Source: Takifugu bimaculatus (lineage: Eukaryota > Chordata > Actinopteri > Tetraodontiformes > Tetraodontidae). Taken from it: DNA of 64,000 bases. The stretch spans positions 13,617,900 to 13,681,899 of the forward strand of contig CP034994.1 in assembly GCA_004026145.2 (NCBI GenBank), written 5' to 3'. The notes below the pieces were generated by a model. The model saw only the letters and a program-made list of their open reading frames with translations. It did no database searches and was not told where the DNA came from. Below are positions 1-11,316 of this stretch, one piece after another. The position numbers and the translations under genes were made by a program. The first letter of the stretch is position 1; each line of letters begins with the position of its first letter.

Positions 1-1934
1 TGGTCCAAGGGATTCAACTCTATTATTTATGCATGCTGCTCTGTGATTGGTGATTCTGGGTCAAACAAATATCATTGACTTCACTTGATTGAACACAAAG
101 CGGTGACTGGATTGGATTACAGGAGATATAGCGCGCTGACACCTGCCTCACTGAGCGCGCACACAAACACAGGTGCTCAGCCTCCCTCGCCAAATTCTCC
201 TGTGGTCTTAATACGCCTGTGCCATCAGTCACAAGTCGACCCCACGCAGCCTTTCCTCTGAGTCAGCTGCCCTGTTCCATTTTTCTGCTATTTTCCCTCA
301 TCTGCCCGAGACTGGACCTTCCCATCAGAACGACTCTCCTGATCCAAGCCGCGGCCTCCTTCGCGTCTGTCCCTTTTAATGTCTCCCTCTGTTCTCCCGC
401 GCCGCTGTCATGCTCGTCACCTCTGTCATTCTGGTCTTTCATATATAATTCATGTTAAACAAACAGACATGTCAGCCCGACTGGGCTGTCCCTAGGCTGC
501 AGCTCCTTGGGAAGGTGGAGCCAAAGCGATGTCACATCTCAAAGGCCTCTGTGTGCAACCAGCTGAGCCACAGTCGGATTAACAAGCTACATCTTCATGC
601 AAAAAGGCTAAAATCTTCAGCACCAGAACAGTTTGTGAAAGGGCTTCTATCCGTCAGAGGATGCACCAGAGCCTTGTGAGCATGTTCATGTCTTCAGACA
701 CGATTGTTTTGCACTCATGTGTTGTGCACGAAGCGAAGTTTGATCCGTGGAAACATCGACCCGAATGCCTTTTGTCCCTCGTGGCTCAGAGTCCTCAGAG
801 AGGACTCCATGTCTGTTACTTTCCATGTGAATCTAATTTATCTGTTAAAGCATGATGAGGCTAAGCGACTGCGCTGGCTCCCTTTGAACAACATACACGC
901 ACACAGACACGCACGCACACGCACACACTCATCTTGAAAATTCTAATTTTCCAGGTGCAGAGGTCTGTGGAATAAAGCCAGAGCCACTCATAAGGAAACT
1001 GCCTTATTCTCCATCAGCACTCTGGAGCGCCAAAGCTATTATAGCGCCCAGTACTAGCACACACATACAAATGGAGTTTACCACTCAACAGAGAGCATGA
1101 TGGGGCCCGAGGAGCACAAGGGTGTGAGCGCGAGCGTGCACGCTCAGTTCATTTTCAGATTCTACACGGACAGCGCTCCACTTGTGCTGCGGTGGCACAA
1201 GGTGACAAAGTGGAGGTTTAAATGAAAGTATTATGCAGCGTTTATAGCTGAAAGCCAACCTGGGCATCAACGCAAACATTTCGCTGTGTCGCCTTAAGAT
1301 CAACAAAGGGCCAGATCTAAATTAATAGTAGAAAAATGCCCTTAGAAAGACTTCAAAGTGGATGTATTGTACATTCCCACGTTGTGTCGTGAGCTTTTCC
1401 TGACAGATAAGAAAAAACATTAGTAAATATGGATTCCCTTGCCTATTTCCACCCACTGTATGGAGAGAGAAAGAGGATTTATTCAGACAGCACGTATACA
1501 CAGCGACTCACATTGTATACAGTGTGTGGCTGAAATTGGCTCCAGAGGCTTTTCCACTCACATAAAGCAAATATCAGTAGAGGAATAAGATATTGATTTG
1601 TCATTTCCCACAGCTAAAGCCAAGTCAACAGAGTAAGAAGGCATGTGACTGGCGGTCCCTCGCCCTTCCTGTCCTCTAAAAGCCTTTTCTCCACAGTGAT
1701 ACACCGAAATGAACCCTTCTGTAGTTTACATCACAAACAGTCCTGTGCATGTACGCACACTTGATTGGTATTCATGTGGCCCTTCTGTCTATCTGCACAA
1801 ACCAAACAATTGGAATTTGTAGTATTCTGCTCCCACAGGCTGAACAACAAGTTCCCGTTCACACGTCTCGAGGAGGGAAACCAGGCAGGGAAGCCGTAGA
1901 GTTGAATCAATTGAGATTATGCTCACCGCCTCTT
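1..1934. other. Gene-free left flank
   Basis: I see no convincing exon here. Open frames are short and lack recognisable domains. The stretch has ordinary AT/GC composition, a short CA-rich degenerate run near 895-930, and no clear transposon. It lies upstream of the first gene and may belong to the intergenic space of a neighbour outside the window. Confidence 0.5.
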
Positions 1935-2580
1935 TATTGAGGTATATTAACAATAACAGCTGTTTATTAGGTTCAGGTGCTTGCTTGTTAGCACAAATAG
2001 CTCATCAGCCAATCACATGGCTGCAACTCAATGCATTTAGGCCTGTAGATGTGGTCCAGACAACCTGCTGAAGGTCAAACGGAGCATCAGAATAGGGAAG
2101 AAAGGGGATTTAAGTATTTCAGAAACTGCTGAACTTATGGTTCGAGGTATCAAAAAAGTAACAGTCGCTCAAATAATCACTCATTACAGCTAAGAAATGC
2201 AGAATACCAGCTCTGAACACACAAGACGTCAAACCTTGAAGATGGCCTACAGCACCAGAAGACCGCACCAGTGTCACTCCTGTCAGCTAAGAACAAGAAA
2301 GTGAGGTTACTATTGTGCAGGCTCAAATGTGGATCGGAAAAACTTTCCCTGGTCTGACAAGTCTGAATGTCAGCTGCGAAATTCAAATGTTTTGGCCGGA
2401 ATTTGGTGCAAACAGCATGAAAATATCTCCCACACCATTCTTGGCCTACTTTGGGCCCCTCAGTACCAACTGAGCAACTGCGTGAGGCTATCATGTCAAC
2501 ATGGAACAAAATCTTGAGGCTCGTTTTGCCACACAGGAGTCGCTGTTGATCTCTTGCTCCCCCTGCTGGCCGAGGAGTCA
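1935..2580 (+). mobile_element. Decayed Tc1/mariner-like transposon fragment
   Basis: The left edge carries a 'tttattaggt' terminal-type motif near 1962-1973. Broken transposase-like coding follows on +. Readable pieces include SISETAEL (about 2112-2136), a VAQIITHYS-type stretch, RRPHQCHSCQL (about 2260-2290) and WSDKSECQLRNSNV followed by IWCKQHE (about 2350-2420). These match in order the DNA-binding and catalytic regions of common fish Tc1-like transposases, as I remember them. Reading shifts between frames, stops interrupt it, and a central block seems deleted near 2470, where the text jumps to the 3'-terminal part. No intact right terminal repeat is visible. It is a dead copy, so no active transposase is expected. 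Confidence 0.75.
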
Positions 2581-3480
2581 AAAACCTGTGGCAGAGGGAA
2601 ACGGCAACAAATGATTAATAATCTTTTTTTTTTTTAAATGCTCTTAAAAGCTGTGAATCACTGTTGTGTGAGGCTTTTAAAGCAGTTGTGAAAATCACCA
2701 ATATTATCATGTCTGCAGCTGTAGGAACATGAACGCATGCACAATGCCAAAGGACATCTAAGGCTAGAATTAAGCAAAAATGCCACATTTTATCATTGAA
2801 TTAATTTTTAGTTTGGATTAAATCAGCTGCAGTCACTGGCTCCTCTCTAATGATGGCAGGCTGTGTGTTCAAGCACCAGAGAAATAACACCTTCGATAAT
2901 GAAATGCATGAGCATGAATACTGTGGATCGTTTACTTTTCTCCCGTTTTTTTGCTTGTCCTTGGTTGAAAAGTTGGACAAATTATTCCAACTCTTTCTAT
3001 CACCACACATTGATTACTTTCCAACAAACATCTGCTTGACCCTACATTCTTCTTTTCTGTAGAAACAATTGCTTTTGCTATTAGACTCATAATGAAGCAT
3101 ATTGGGTTTGATGAAAGGTGTTGCATGCTTCTATTGGCAGGTGTGAGATGTTTTGTATCTGTAGTTTCCAGCTCATACTGCGTCGAAAGAATTTTCTGCC
3201 TCATCAGTTAAAGTGGAGTCATATTTTAAATAATTGGTCCACGAGAGGAAGATTTGAGTTTGTTCTTATGGTTTTATGCAATTTATTCTCTTTTGCTATG
3301 ATGGAAGTGCCACTTGGGGTTAGTAAATTGGTTAAATGTAGAGCTGAGGATGCTGCTTTTGCAGTTTACTGTTTCTTTAAGGTTAAATTATGAAGTATCG
3401 TGAATTTATTTTATAATATTTGAGTTTTCATCAACCCTTCTAATGTAGACCAATATATAATTTTAACCAAATACGACTTG
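2581..3480. other. AT-rich intergenic DNA, nothing recognised
   Basis: There is a T-run near 2625-2636 and AT-rich sequence with short open frames lacking domain signatures. Opposite-strand open frames overlap at 2801-3393 but have no splice or codon evidence. It lies between the transposon fossil and the promoter-like segment at 3.5 kb. Confidence 0.4.
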
Positions 3481-3499
3481 TTGCACATTAAATGTCACC

Positions 3500-3660
3500 A
3501 GAAAACCGTCGGTATGTTGAGATGTTGCCTGGAGCTGGAATTGTAGTGACGCATAATGTCCACGTGATGGCGTATGATGGTACTACGTACGGTTTGCTAC
3601 CCTTTGAATTCACCAATGAAGAAGTGATTCAATGGAAAGTGGACTTCCGAGTAAATTAAG
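3500..3660 (+). promoter_or_regulatory. Probable promoter and non-coding exon 1 of the CARD-death-domain gene
   Basis: A ZNF143/Staf-type site (ACTACAATTCC on the - strand, about 3536-3546) is followed by a CRE-like TGACGCA, a CACGTGA E-box and an ACTTCCG ETS-like core (about 3643-3649). Such sites cluster at TATA-less vertebrate promoters. A good splice donor, AAG|GTAAAT, falls at 3660/3661. A matching acceptor, CCGCAG, ends at 4894, twenty bases before the ATG at 4915. The exon also contains a 55-codon open frame (3492-3659) whose stop ends one base before the donor. Exact start site unknown. Confidence 0.5.
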
Positions 3661-4894
3661 GTAAATGCGTTTTTATTAAGTTTTTACTTCATATTAATTC
3701 TTGTGTTCGGTAGAAAACAAAAAAGCAATTCAATCGTTGTTACGCAGCACCCCCTTGGGAATATTTGTTGTATGTTTTATGTACGTTTGTTGCGTTCGGA
3801 ATGCGCATCCCTTTTTTAAATGGTTTCGCGCTCAAGTTGTGTTTTCGTGTGTTTTCATGTAAGAAAGACGCTCGTATTTATTTTGATAAAAAGAGTACAA
3901 ACTGAGCATTTCTCCTTCATTTAAATTACCGAACTGTCTGCACTGGGAAAACAGATGAACACACTTCTGAAACTAATTAAGTTGTTTTATAAGTTGTACC
4001 CATCTTTGTCATTTTGATAGGTCACGTTCATGTCCTTGAACAAAAATGAAATATTACTGCTGCGTTGTCAGCAGTAATATTTCTGATGGTTTATACTTGA
4101 CGATGTAGCACAATAGAGCTGTACGATTGTGTAACCTGAATAAAATAATCAATTACCCGAAAAAATCCTTTTTGGGGCTGTTTCTGCAGTACCATAATAA
4201 AAGGTTCCTGCTAGCTATGATTGGGAACCTCCTGTTCAGTCATTATAACTGAGTTTGCATTATCAAATCCAGTTATTTGTAATACAGTGGAAATGGCTTT
4301 TGGACAATCACACAAAATACATTTAAATGGCTTTTGCTAATTTACAATAAAAAGGATGTTACATATTACAAAAAAGATTAGTTGCAAATGCCATCAGCCT
4401 CAAATGTGGCTCCTGTTGCTCTCAAGTTCAGTGTTTTTTGGTTTTAGAGTCTGAAGTGAACTTTGATAATGGATGTCATCTGAGTTGAATAAAAAAAAAT
4501 GCTTTGGCCAAATTTGGATTTCGTGTTATGTTGAAAAAAGCCCATCCATCATCTAAAATCCCTCATCGTTTCTTTTGGATGACAGGAAGAACGTCTTCAA
4601 GGAACTCAGGAAACTCCTGAATACCTAAGATTGGACCTCTTTGACAAATTAAAATAAAGTACTTGGAAAAGCTCACTGCTGACAGGGCAAAGCAAAGTCT
4701 GCTTTAATGCGGTTTGAGCTAAACACACCGGTTCCATTTCTGTACCTACACATGCAGGCGAGGAGCACTTTGCAGACCTCATAACGTGCATGGAAGCAAA
4801 ACAAAGTTTGGCTGAACTGCGCAATATTTCATCATCATTTCCCATTTGACCGTTACCATCATCCTGGGCAATAAACCGTAGAATATTGCCGCAG
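3661..4894 (+). other. Probable first intron of the CARD-death-domain gene
   Basis: This is AT-rich non-coding sequence between the proposed donor at 3661 and the acceptor at 4893-4894. It contains a perfect hairpin at 4048-4083. No other exon is recognised. If exon 1 is wrong, this is simply upstream intergenic DNA. Confidence 0.4.
4048..4083. repeat. Perfect 15-bp inverted repeat with 6-nt loop
   Basis: GAAATATTACTGCTG (4048-4062) is followed by CGTTGT and then its exact reverse complement (4069-4083). The flanks do not pair, so the total hairpin is 36 nt. That is too short for a normal pre-microRNA. Confidence 0.9.
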
Positions 4895-4914
4895 AAACAA
4901 GATTAAATGACGTC

Positions 4915-5721
4915 ATGGCCGAAGAACCTGTGTCAGCTGTGCAGCTCCTCAGAAGCCAGAAGGTCAAACTTATTGAGATTCTCAGCGCAGACGCTGATTT
5001 TGTCCTGCAACATGCCGACTCGCGCTGCCTGCTGTCCTGTCGCAGCTACCAGCAGGTGAAGGCTTGTCGCGTTCCCAGTGAGAAAACAACAGAGCTGCTG
5101 GATCACATCATTCAGAAGGGGCCTGAAGCGGCAGAGGGCCTGATCAGGCTACTGAAGGATGAGGCCCTGCAGGAAGCTTTCCCCAGGCTTCACTTTATGA
5201 AGGATCAGCAAGTCAACACAGCATCCTCAGGTAGAACAAAGTCACCACTGTCAACAGACTTGTCCAGATTCTGTAATTAGTTTTTGATATAATTAGACGA
5301 AACATCAAGGAAGAGACAAGCAGCTCCTGTTTCCCAGCGCTCAGCCAAAAAGATCTGCAACACCGGTGGGTGGAGCTGCAGTCCGATCCTTTAATCCTGA
5401 GCCCGAGAGCCCAGTATTCACCAGCCTTGGTCTCGTTTCACATCCCTCGTAGTGAAGGAGAAGCAGCTGATGACCGTGGCTCGAGCCATCGGGAAAACTT
5501 GGCGAGAGATCGGCAGATTTGCGCTGGACATCCCCACTGTGAAGCTGGAGCAGTTTGAGGAGGACCACCCGCTGCACGTGGAGCGGGTGTTCGCCATGCT
5601 GCGCTACTGGTGCACGTGTCAGAGAGAGAAGGCCACCGCCGTTCACCTGCACGCTCTGCTGTGTCAGGGGGATTTGGCCCTCCCCCCAGAAAATATTGAC
5701 TTTCTGCTCGAGTCCGACTGA
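4915..5721 (+). CDS. CARD plus death-domain adaptor protein (CRADD-like architecture)
   Basis: Two exons, 4915-5230 and 5453-5721, join in phase (G|TG gives Val) into 194 residues. Residues about 10-95 form a six-helix CARD: LLRSQKVKLIEIL, then SRCLLSCRSY, then EKTTELLDHIIQKG. They resemble NOD1/RIPK2-type CARDs more than the CARD of RAIDD. Residues about 106-190 form a death domain with TVARAIGKTWREIGRF, VERVFAMLRYW and ALLCQGDLALPPENIDFLLE. CARD followed by death domain, at about 195-200 residues, is the architecture of CRADD/RAIDD, which links the PIDD1 death domain to caspase-2. The residues diverge strongly from CRADD as I remember it, so orthology is not claimed. The likely role is a cytoplasmic scaffold in apoptosis or innate signalling (inference). 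The start is chosen by Kozak context (gtcATGgcc) and full CARD coverage. csad follows on the same strand. Confidence 0.8.
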
Positions 5722-6100
5722 GGCGGCCACGTGTGTATCTTGGAAAAATACTCGAGTCCTTTATGGAAATTCCCCACAGACAGATTTGTTAACTATGTGT
5801 GAAAGGTCAGGTAGATAGATAACTTATCATCCTTCAGCTTTTCTGTGAAACTGCAGCTCTTTTCAGATAATATGAAAAATCAAACCCTTTTTTTCCACTG
5901 TTTTATAATCCTTTCCATTAGGAAAGAATACATATTAATGTATTATTCCCAGTCTTTCTTTTACTGTACCCGAACTGAACAGTTGGTGGGAATTTTGTGG
6001 AAATGCTCGCAAAAATTCCTCTGATACAGCAAATCGTATCCATCTTATATGGCTGCAGCCTTGCCAGGTGTTGTGTAACAATAAAGACATTACGCCACAG
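5722..6100 (+). other. 3'UTR of the CARD-death-domain gene
   Basis: AT-rich sequence without coding signal runs from the stop codon to a canonical AATAAA at 6080-6085. Cleavage is expected near 6100. Confidence 0.7.
6080..6085 (+). terminator. Poly(A) signal AATAAA
   Basis: Canonical hexamer about 360 bases past the death-domain stop and about 220 bases before the csad start codon. Confidence 0.7.
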
Positions 6101-6308
6101 TTTGTTGGAGTTCTTGGAAAGGTTTATTCTGACTTGATTGTGAATGAGGTTCGCCTCTGATATAAATTGATTTTATTTGCTTCAAAGGTCGGCGTGCTCC
6201 CTCACTCATTATTCCATGACTTTGGTTGTCCCTTTCTGCTGTCCTCATTTTCAGCCCACTCCAGCAAAGTCGACGCACTGATTTTTTTTTTTTCCCCAAC
6301 CTCCAGAT

Positions 6309-9300
6309 ATGACAGACGTGGTTCCATGTGAGTATTATAGTCCATTCCATCCTAAAACTGTGAAGTAGATATTTGAAATGTTTTTAAATGTTTTATCAAC
6401 AGCAATTGGGCTGGTAGAGGACCTAGCCGGTCCCCAGCACCCTGAAGACTCCCTCGTTAATCACTCGGAGGGACAGTTCTTCCTCAACGAAGCCTTCAAA
6501 ATTATTGTCGACGAGGTGCTCAACAAAGGCACCGACGTCCAGCAAAAGGTCTTTCGTGTTGCATTCATGACAGAATGCATTCTTAGGTCATCTGAACACT
6601 GCTGTTGTCTTTTTGTTGCAGGTTTGTGATTGGAAAGAACCAGAGGAGCTGGCTCAGCTGCTGGACCTGGAGCTGAGAGCAGCGGGCGAGCCCCATCACA
6701 GGCTCCTGGAGAGAGTCCGGGACGTGGCCAAGTACAGCATCAAAACAAGTACAACTGCTGGCTCACACCAGTATATATTCACATATTATTTAGGGCACTT
6801 TATTTCTGTACTGCACTTTCTAATACTTGGGTGGGGAAAAATACTGCCTTTATTATTTTATTTTTTCCAAAATATACATTTTGAGATTTTATTTTATTTT
6901 GTTGTACCGTAGGTCATCCGCGGTTTTTCAATCAGCAGTTTGCTGGGGTGGACTACCATTCCCTGGCTGGGAGATTCCTCTCTGAGGCTCTCAACACGAA
7001 CCTGTGAGCATGAAATATCCCAGTAGCCAACTGGAATACTGTGGTTTTCAGAAAAAGTCACAAATTCAACTACGATTCCTCATAAATCGCCGTTCTCACC
7101 TTTGTGGTTAGTGTTTAAGTAACGTGAACATTTTGCTTCTATCACATCTGAAGCTACACCTATGAGGCCGCTCCGGTGTTTGTGCTGATGGAAAACGAGG
7201 TGCTGAGAAGTTTGCGTCAGCTGATTGGTTGGACGGAGGGCGATGGCATTTTCTGCCCGGGGGGGTCCACCTCCAACATGTACGCCATGAATCTCGCACG
7301 CTTCCAGCTCTTCCCCGAGGTCAAAAGCCAGGGGCTGTGCGGGCTTCCTCGACTTGCCATCTTTACATCTACGCAGGTGAGACACATCTCTTAAACGTTG
7401 CTCGTATGAAGATGTTAAAGTGAAAGAGTTGCTCGAGTCCTCATTAAATCTGAGTGAGGACAGTTGCCTTTTTCCCCCGCAGAGCCATTATTCTGTGAAG
7501 AAAGGGGCGGGCTTTCTGGGCATCGGAACAGACAATGTCATCTTGGTGAAAGTGGACGATGGGTAATGTGCTGTTTCATCTAACAGCTGGGACAGAAGGA
7601 ATTTGAAGATGTCATCCAGGAAGGAGCATAAACGGTTTATCTCTGTTTGTGTTTGTCCCACAGAGGCTGCATGATTCCAGAGGACCTGGATGAAAAGATA
7701 GCGCTGGTAAAATCTCAGGTAATGATGCAATATTTACATTAGCAAATGTCTGTACAGTCTGGTGCTGTGTCTGTTAGTGGCACCACTTTTAACACAATGA
7801 AGTCAAAGTCATCAGTATTGCACAGGTTCACTGTGAGGTTGTTTCCAGGGCACGGTGCCTTTTATTGTCAGCTGCACAGCAGGAACCACAGTGCAGGGTG
7901 CCTTCGACCCTCTGGACCGTATAGCTGATGTCTGTGAGAAGCACAAGCTCTGGATGCATGTGGACGTGAGTCATTCCTCTCGAAGATGGAATCCATGTCT
8001 GCTGATGACCAGCTTCTCCCAACTGGGACATCATTATATATGTTTTATAGTGTTTTCATATATAATGAATACATGTCTAAATTTAGTGAATAATAACAAC
8101 CATACAGTTAAATTCAAACATAGTTGTATTTTCTTTTGTAGGAATGTTTGCACAAGAGTAGATGTGACACAGACGGCTTCAGTTGTGTTAGCACTGGCTT
8201 TAAAGCAGCATTTCACCTTCAGACTTCTCATCTGATATTTCACGATGCCGTAACCGTGTCTGGATTTTGGACGTCGTAGGAAATGAATCCCGTTTCAGTC
8301 GCGTGTGAATAAAGTTTCTGTTGAAGTTATGAAAACGTGATTTCCTCAGGGTGCCTGGGGAGCGAGTGTTCTCTTCTCCAAGCAACACAGACATCTGTTG
8401 AAAGGCATAGAAAGGTGGTAAAGTATATTTTAGAAATATGGCAAATGCAACATTTTCACTGTAAACCAGTTAACATGTATATGCGTATATGTACGTGCAT
8501 GCAGAGCAAATTCAGTTGCTTGGAACCCACATAAGCTGCTGCTGGCTGGTCTTCAGTGCTCTGCCCTGCTGTTGCGGGACTGCACGGTTTGTATTCCCGT
8601 TCTGAGACTGCTCAGTCATCCCGTTTACGTTGGAGGTTATTGAAAATGTTCGACCATAATGGTAACGAGGCAATCTTTAATCAGGGTTTGCTGAAGCGGT
8701 GCCACGTTGCCAATGCTACATACCTGTTCCAGCAAGACAAATTCTATGATCTCGATCTGGATATTGGGAACAAGTCGCTGCAGTGCAGCCGTAAGGTTGA
8801 CTGTCTCAAACTGTGGCTCATGTGGAAAGCTGTTGGCTCTAGTGGCTTGGAAGAACGTGTGAATAAAGCATTTTTCAATGCAAGGTAAGCGGCTTCAGCA
8901 CACTATGAGATGCAAATTATGTCTTATTTTAAGATCAAAGAAATGTGTTTCAGTACAGGGTAAAAGAATCTGTTTTTAATAAATACGGTGATTCATGAAT
9001 TTTGAATCTAAACCAATACTATAGAATTATTCAAATGTTTTTATGAGCCAGGAAACCAAACTCTAGTGAAGGCTTGTCTGTTGTGCAGGTACTTTGTACA
9101 GGAGCTGAAGAAAAGAAAAGGCTTTTATCTTCTGCATGAGGTAAGTCATGATTTAAGGAGAGTCAAATATATTTCTGCCCTTGGATTATTTTTAATACTT
9201 GCCTGTTTTCTCTGTGATCAGCCAGAGTTTTTGAATATCTGCTTCTGGTTCATACCGCCCAGTCTGCGGGGAAAGGAAGGAAATCCAGATTACCAGGAAA

Positions 9301-9587
9301 AACTGGCCAAAGTGAGTTTTTAGGCTGGAATATGGTGTCTCCATCGTCTATCCAGATGCATGTAGGGGCCAATTTGGTACAGCAATTACCTCTTTCTCTT
9401 GATCTCGTCACAGGTGGCTCCAGCCATCAAAGAGCGCATGATGAAAAAAGGCAGCATGATGGTCGGATACCAACCTTTAGAAAACAAAGTCAACTTTTTC
9501 CGCATGGTTGTCCTGTCTCCACTGGTTTCCCAGGAAGACATGGATTTCTGTCTGGATGAAATTGAAAGGCTTGGTAATGACATGTGA
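6309..9587 (+). CDS. csad: Cysteine sulfinic acid decarboxylase
   Basis: This PLP-dependent group II decarboxylase turns cysteine sulfinate into hypotaurine, the taurine precursor, in the cytosol. Fourteen coding exons join in phase: 6309-6327, 6403-6548, 6622-6748, 6913-7003, 7154-7376, 7483-7562, 7664-7718, 7849-7965, 8350-8414, 8505-8586, 8685-8884, 9089-9140, 9222-9311 and 9414-9587. The product is 506 residues (human about 493). Landmarks are [38 protein letters not shown], the PLP-contacting HVD before the W-G motif, and the Schiff-base lysine in WNPHK (about K318). The C-terminus is GSMMVGYQP...NFFRMVV. It resembles CSAD more than GADL1 or GAD, and the csad-znf740 adjacency also occurs in mammals. 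The usual DAAWGG reads DGAWGA. The first coding exon gives only six codons and is chosen because phase and donor fit; a putative acceptor (CTCCAG) just upstream implies a 5'UTR exon not located. Confidence 0.95.
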
Positions 9588-10740
9588 ACAAAACCCTAAT
9601 AGCATGTGTAGGCTGCACATATTTGCAGCTTTTGAATAAATCCTGCCAACTTTAGTTTAAACTAGCTAAAAAAACACTCAAAGTGCAGACCTCTTCCAAG
9701 CAGGCCATTTTGTGACATCCATCCATAGTTTGGAATATATATAAGCTGTATTAGGTTACATAACATAGGTGTCTTTATGATCGACGTTACACCAAAATGT
9801 AATTGTCTTTTCCTTGGCACATTAATATTTCCTGAAAATGTTAATAAAATCTGTTCTAAACATTTTTGGTTATTTTTCTTGGTGATTAAACAAATGCCAA
9901 CTGTCACATAACCTTGGCTGAGCTAATAAGCCATAGTTAGGATTGTATTTTATGTGGGTGGTGGTCTACTTTTAATGAGATTACAATTTCATGCACATAT
10001 CACATTTTATTTTTCAACACAAGCATAACAAACTCAGGTAAAGTGGTAGACTAGACTGTGAATGTGTTTATGTGCTGTTAGCCCAGCCGTAATCATGCAT
10101 GTGTGATGCAGTCGTGTTTATTTTCGGTGGCTCTTTCCAAGAGCCTGATGCTTTTTAATGTCAGGATAGTCTGACAGCTGCTTTGATGAGAAGGCTGAAC
10201 GCTCAGCTTTTTTATTTTATGAACAGTTTAATCTGCAAATGAGCCATGTGTTAGAACGAGAAAGGTTACAGTGTAATTGTGTAGTGGCCTTGAAATAATG
10301 ATGCCGTTGTTTTCTGTGAACGTGATCTTTTTAAATTTTAATAAATGTTGGCAAGCCACACAAATGTTTTCATTCCATCCATCAATGTGTTTCTGTCAGC
10401 TCTCCAGGCCTGGGATTCAAGGGCTGTTTAATTTTTGTTAAAGATCCCAAATAAGTGTAGTGAATTCACATGTTCTGCTCTAGTGCGGTGCAAGGTTATT
10501 ACGATTTTTGCAAACATGAGTTTTGATGTCTACTGCTAAAAATGGTCTCAATGTGATTGTTCACGTTTATGGTAATTTAATTACATTATTTGTATAAAAA
10601 AAACTCCCCATACATAATTGAAAACATGTCAATGTACACTAGGCTAAATGATCATGTATTATAAGGTTAAAAGAGTTCTCCATGTGCTGTGACCACATTG
10701 ATCCAAGGAGTTTCAATAAATACTTGCATCATCTATCTAC
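9588..10740 (+). other. csad 3'UTR and downstream sequence
   Basis: AT-rich non-coding sequence with several AATAAA hexamers, at 9635-9640, around 9842, around 10340 and 10715-10720. Alternative polyadenylation is likely. No exon is recognised. Confidence 0.6.
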
Positions 10741-11129
10741 TAAATCCTGACCATTTTTCAGGTAGCTCAGCTTCATGTACTAGTGTCAAGTCTGCAACTG
10801 AGAAAACATCAAGTGAGATTTGATACTTGTTAAAGGTACCAAAAAAAAACCTCCCCAAAAATTGGACATAAAAAGTTGCATGGAGTGCTGCATGGGTTTT
10901 GAAAAGCCCAAAAATCAAACAAAGTGTAATGTCCCGGGTGCTCCTCAGTGTAGGGATCCAACTTAATGTTTTGAGGAGTTCTGAGGCACCCAAAGGGACT
11001 ATTGGTTGTGAAGCCTTCATTTCATGGGGGCTACGGAATCATAAATTTAAAAAAAAAAAAAAAAAAAAAAACCCAAACTCCACATACTTTGGGAATCTGC
11101 AACTAAACGCCAAGTCGATCGATTTTATC
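10741..11129. other. Short intergenic interval between csad and znf740
   Basis: No gene is seen. A 23-base A-run at 11049-11071 lies just before the CpG-rich znf740 promoter. Confidence 0.5.
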
Positions 11130-11316
11130 TGAAAGCGGCCGCTTTCCCTCGCAAGTATGGCCGCTCGTGCGGTCACGTGACGAGCCTCCCAACCAATCGC
11201 CGCGCTCCTCGACGATCACTTCCGGTGGTGTTTCCTGTCAGTGTTTGTAAACTGAGGAAAAAAAATTGGAAGTGCGACAAGATACATTAATCCCCAGAAG
11301 TGTTAAAAGGGAAGGG
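11130..11316 (+). promoter_or_regulatory. CpG-type promoter and non-coding exon 1 of znf740
   Basis: CG-dense sequence carries GCGGCCGC, the palindromic E-box GTCACGTGAC (about 11172-11181), a CCAAT box (CCAATCG, about 11193) and an ETS site, CACTTCCGG (about 11217-11225). No TATA box is present. A donor, AGG|GTAAGC, at about 11315/11316 suggests the first exon is untranslated or carries only a few codons. The CpG-rich part continues to about 11470. Confidence 0.65.

Noticed and set aside
2177..2581. 134-codon frame on - over the transposon fossil
   Set aside because: It is antisense to the Tc1-like coding remnants, and no known protein reads in that direction.
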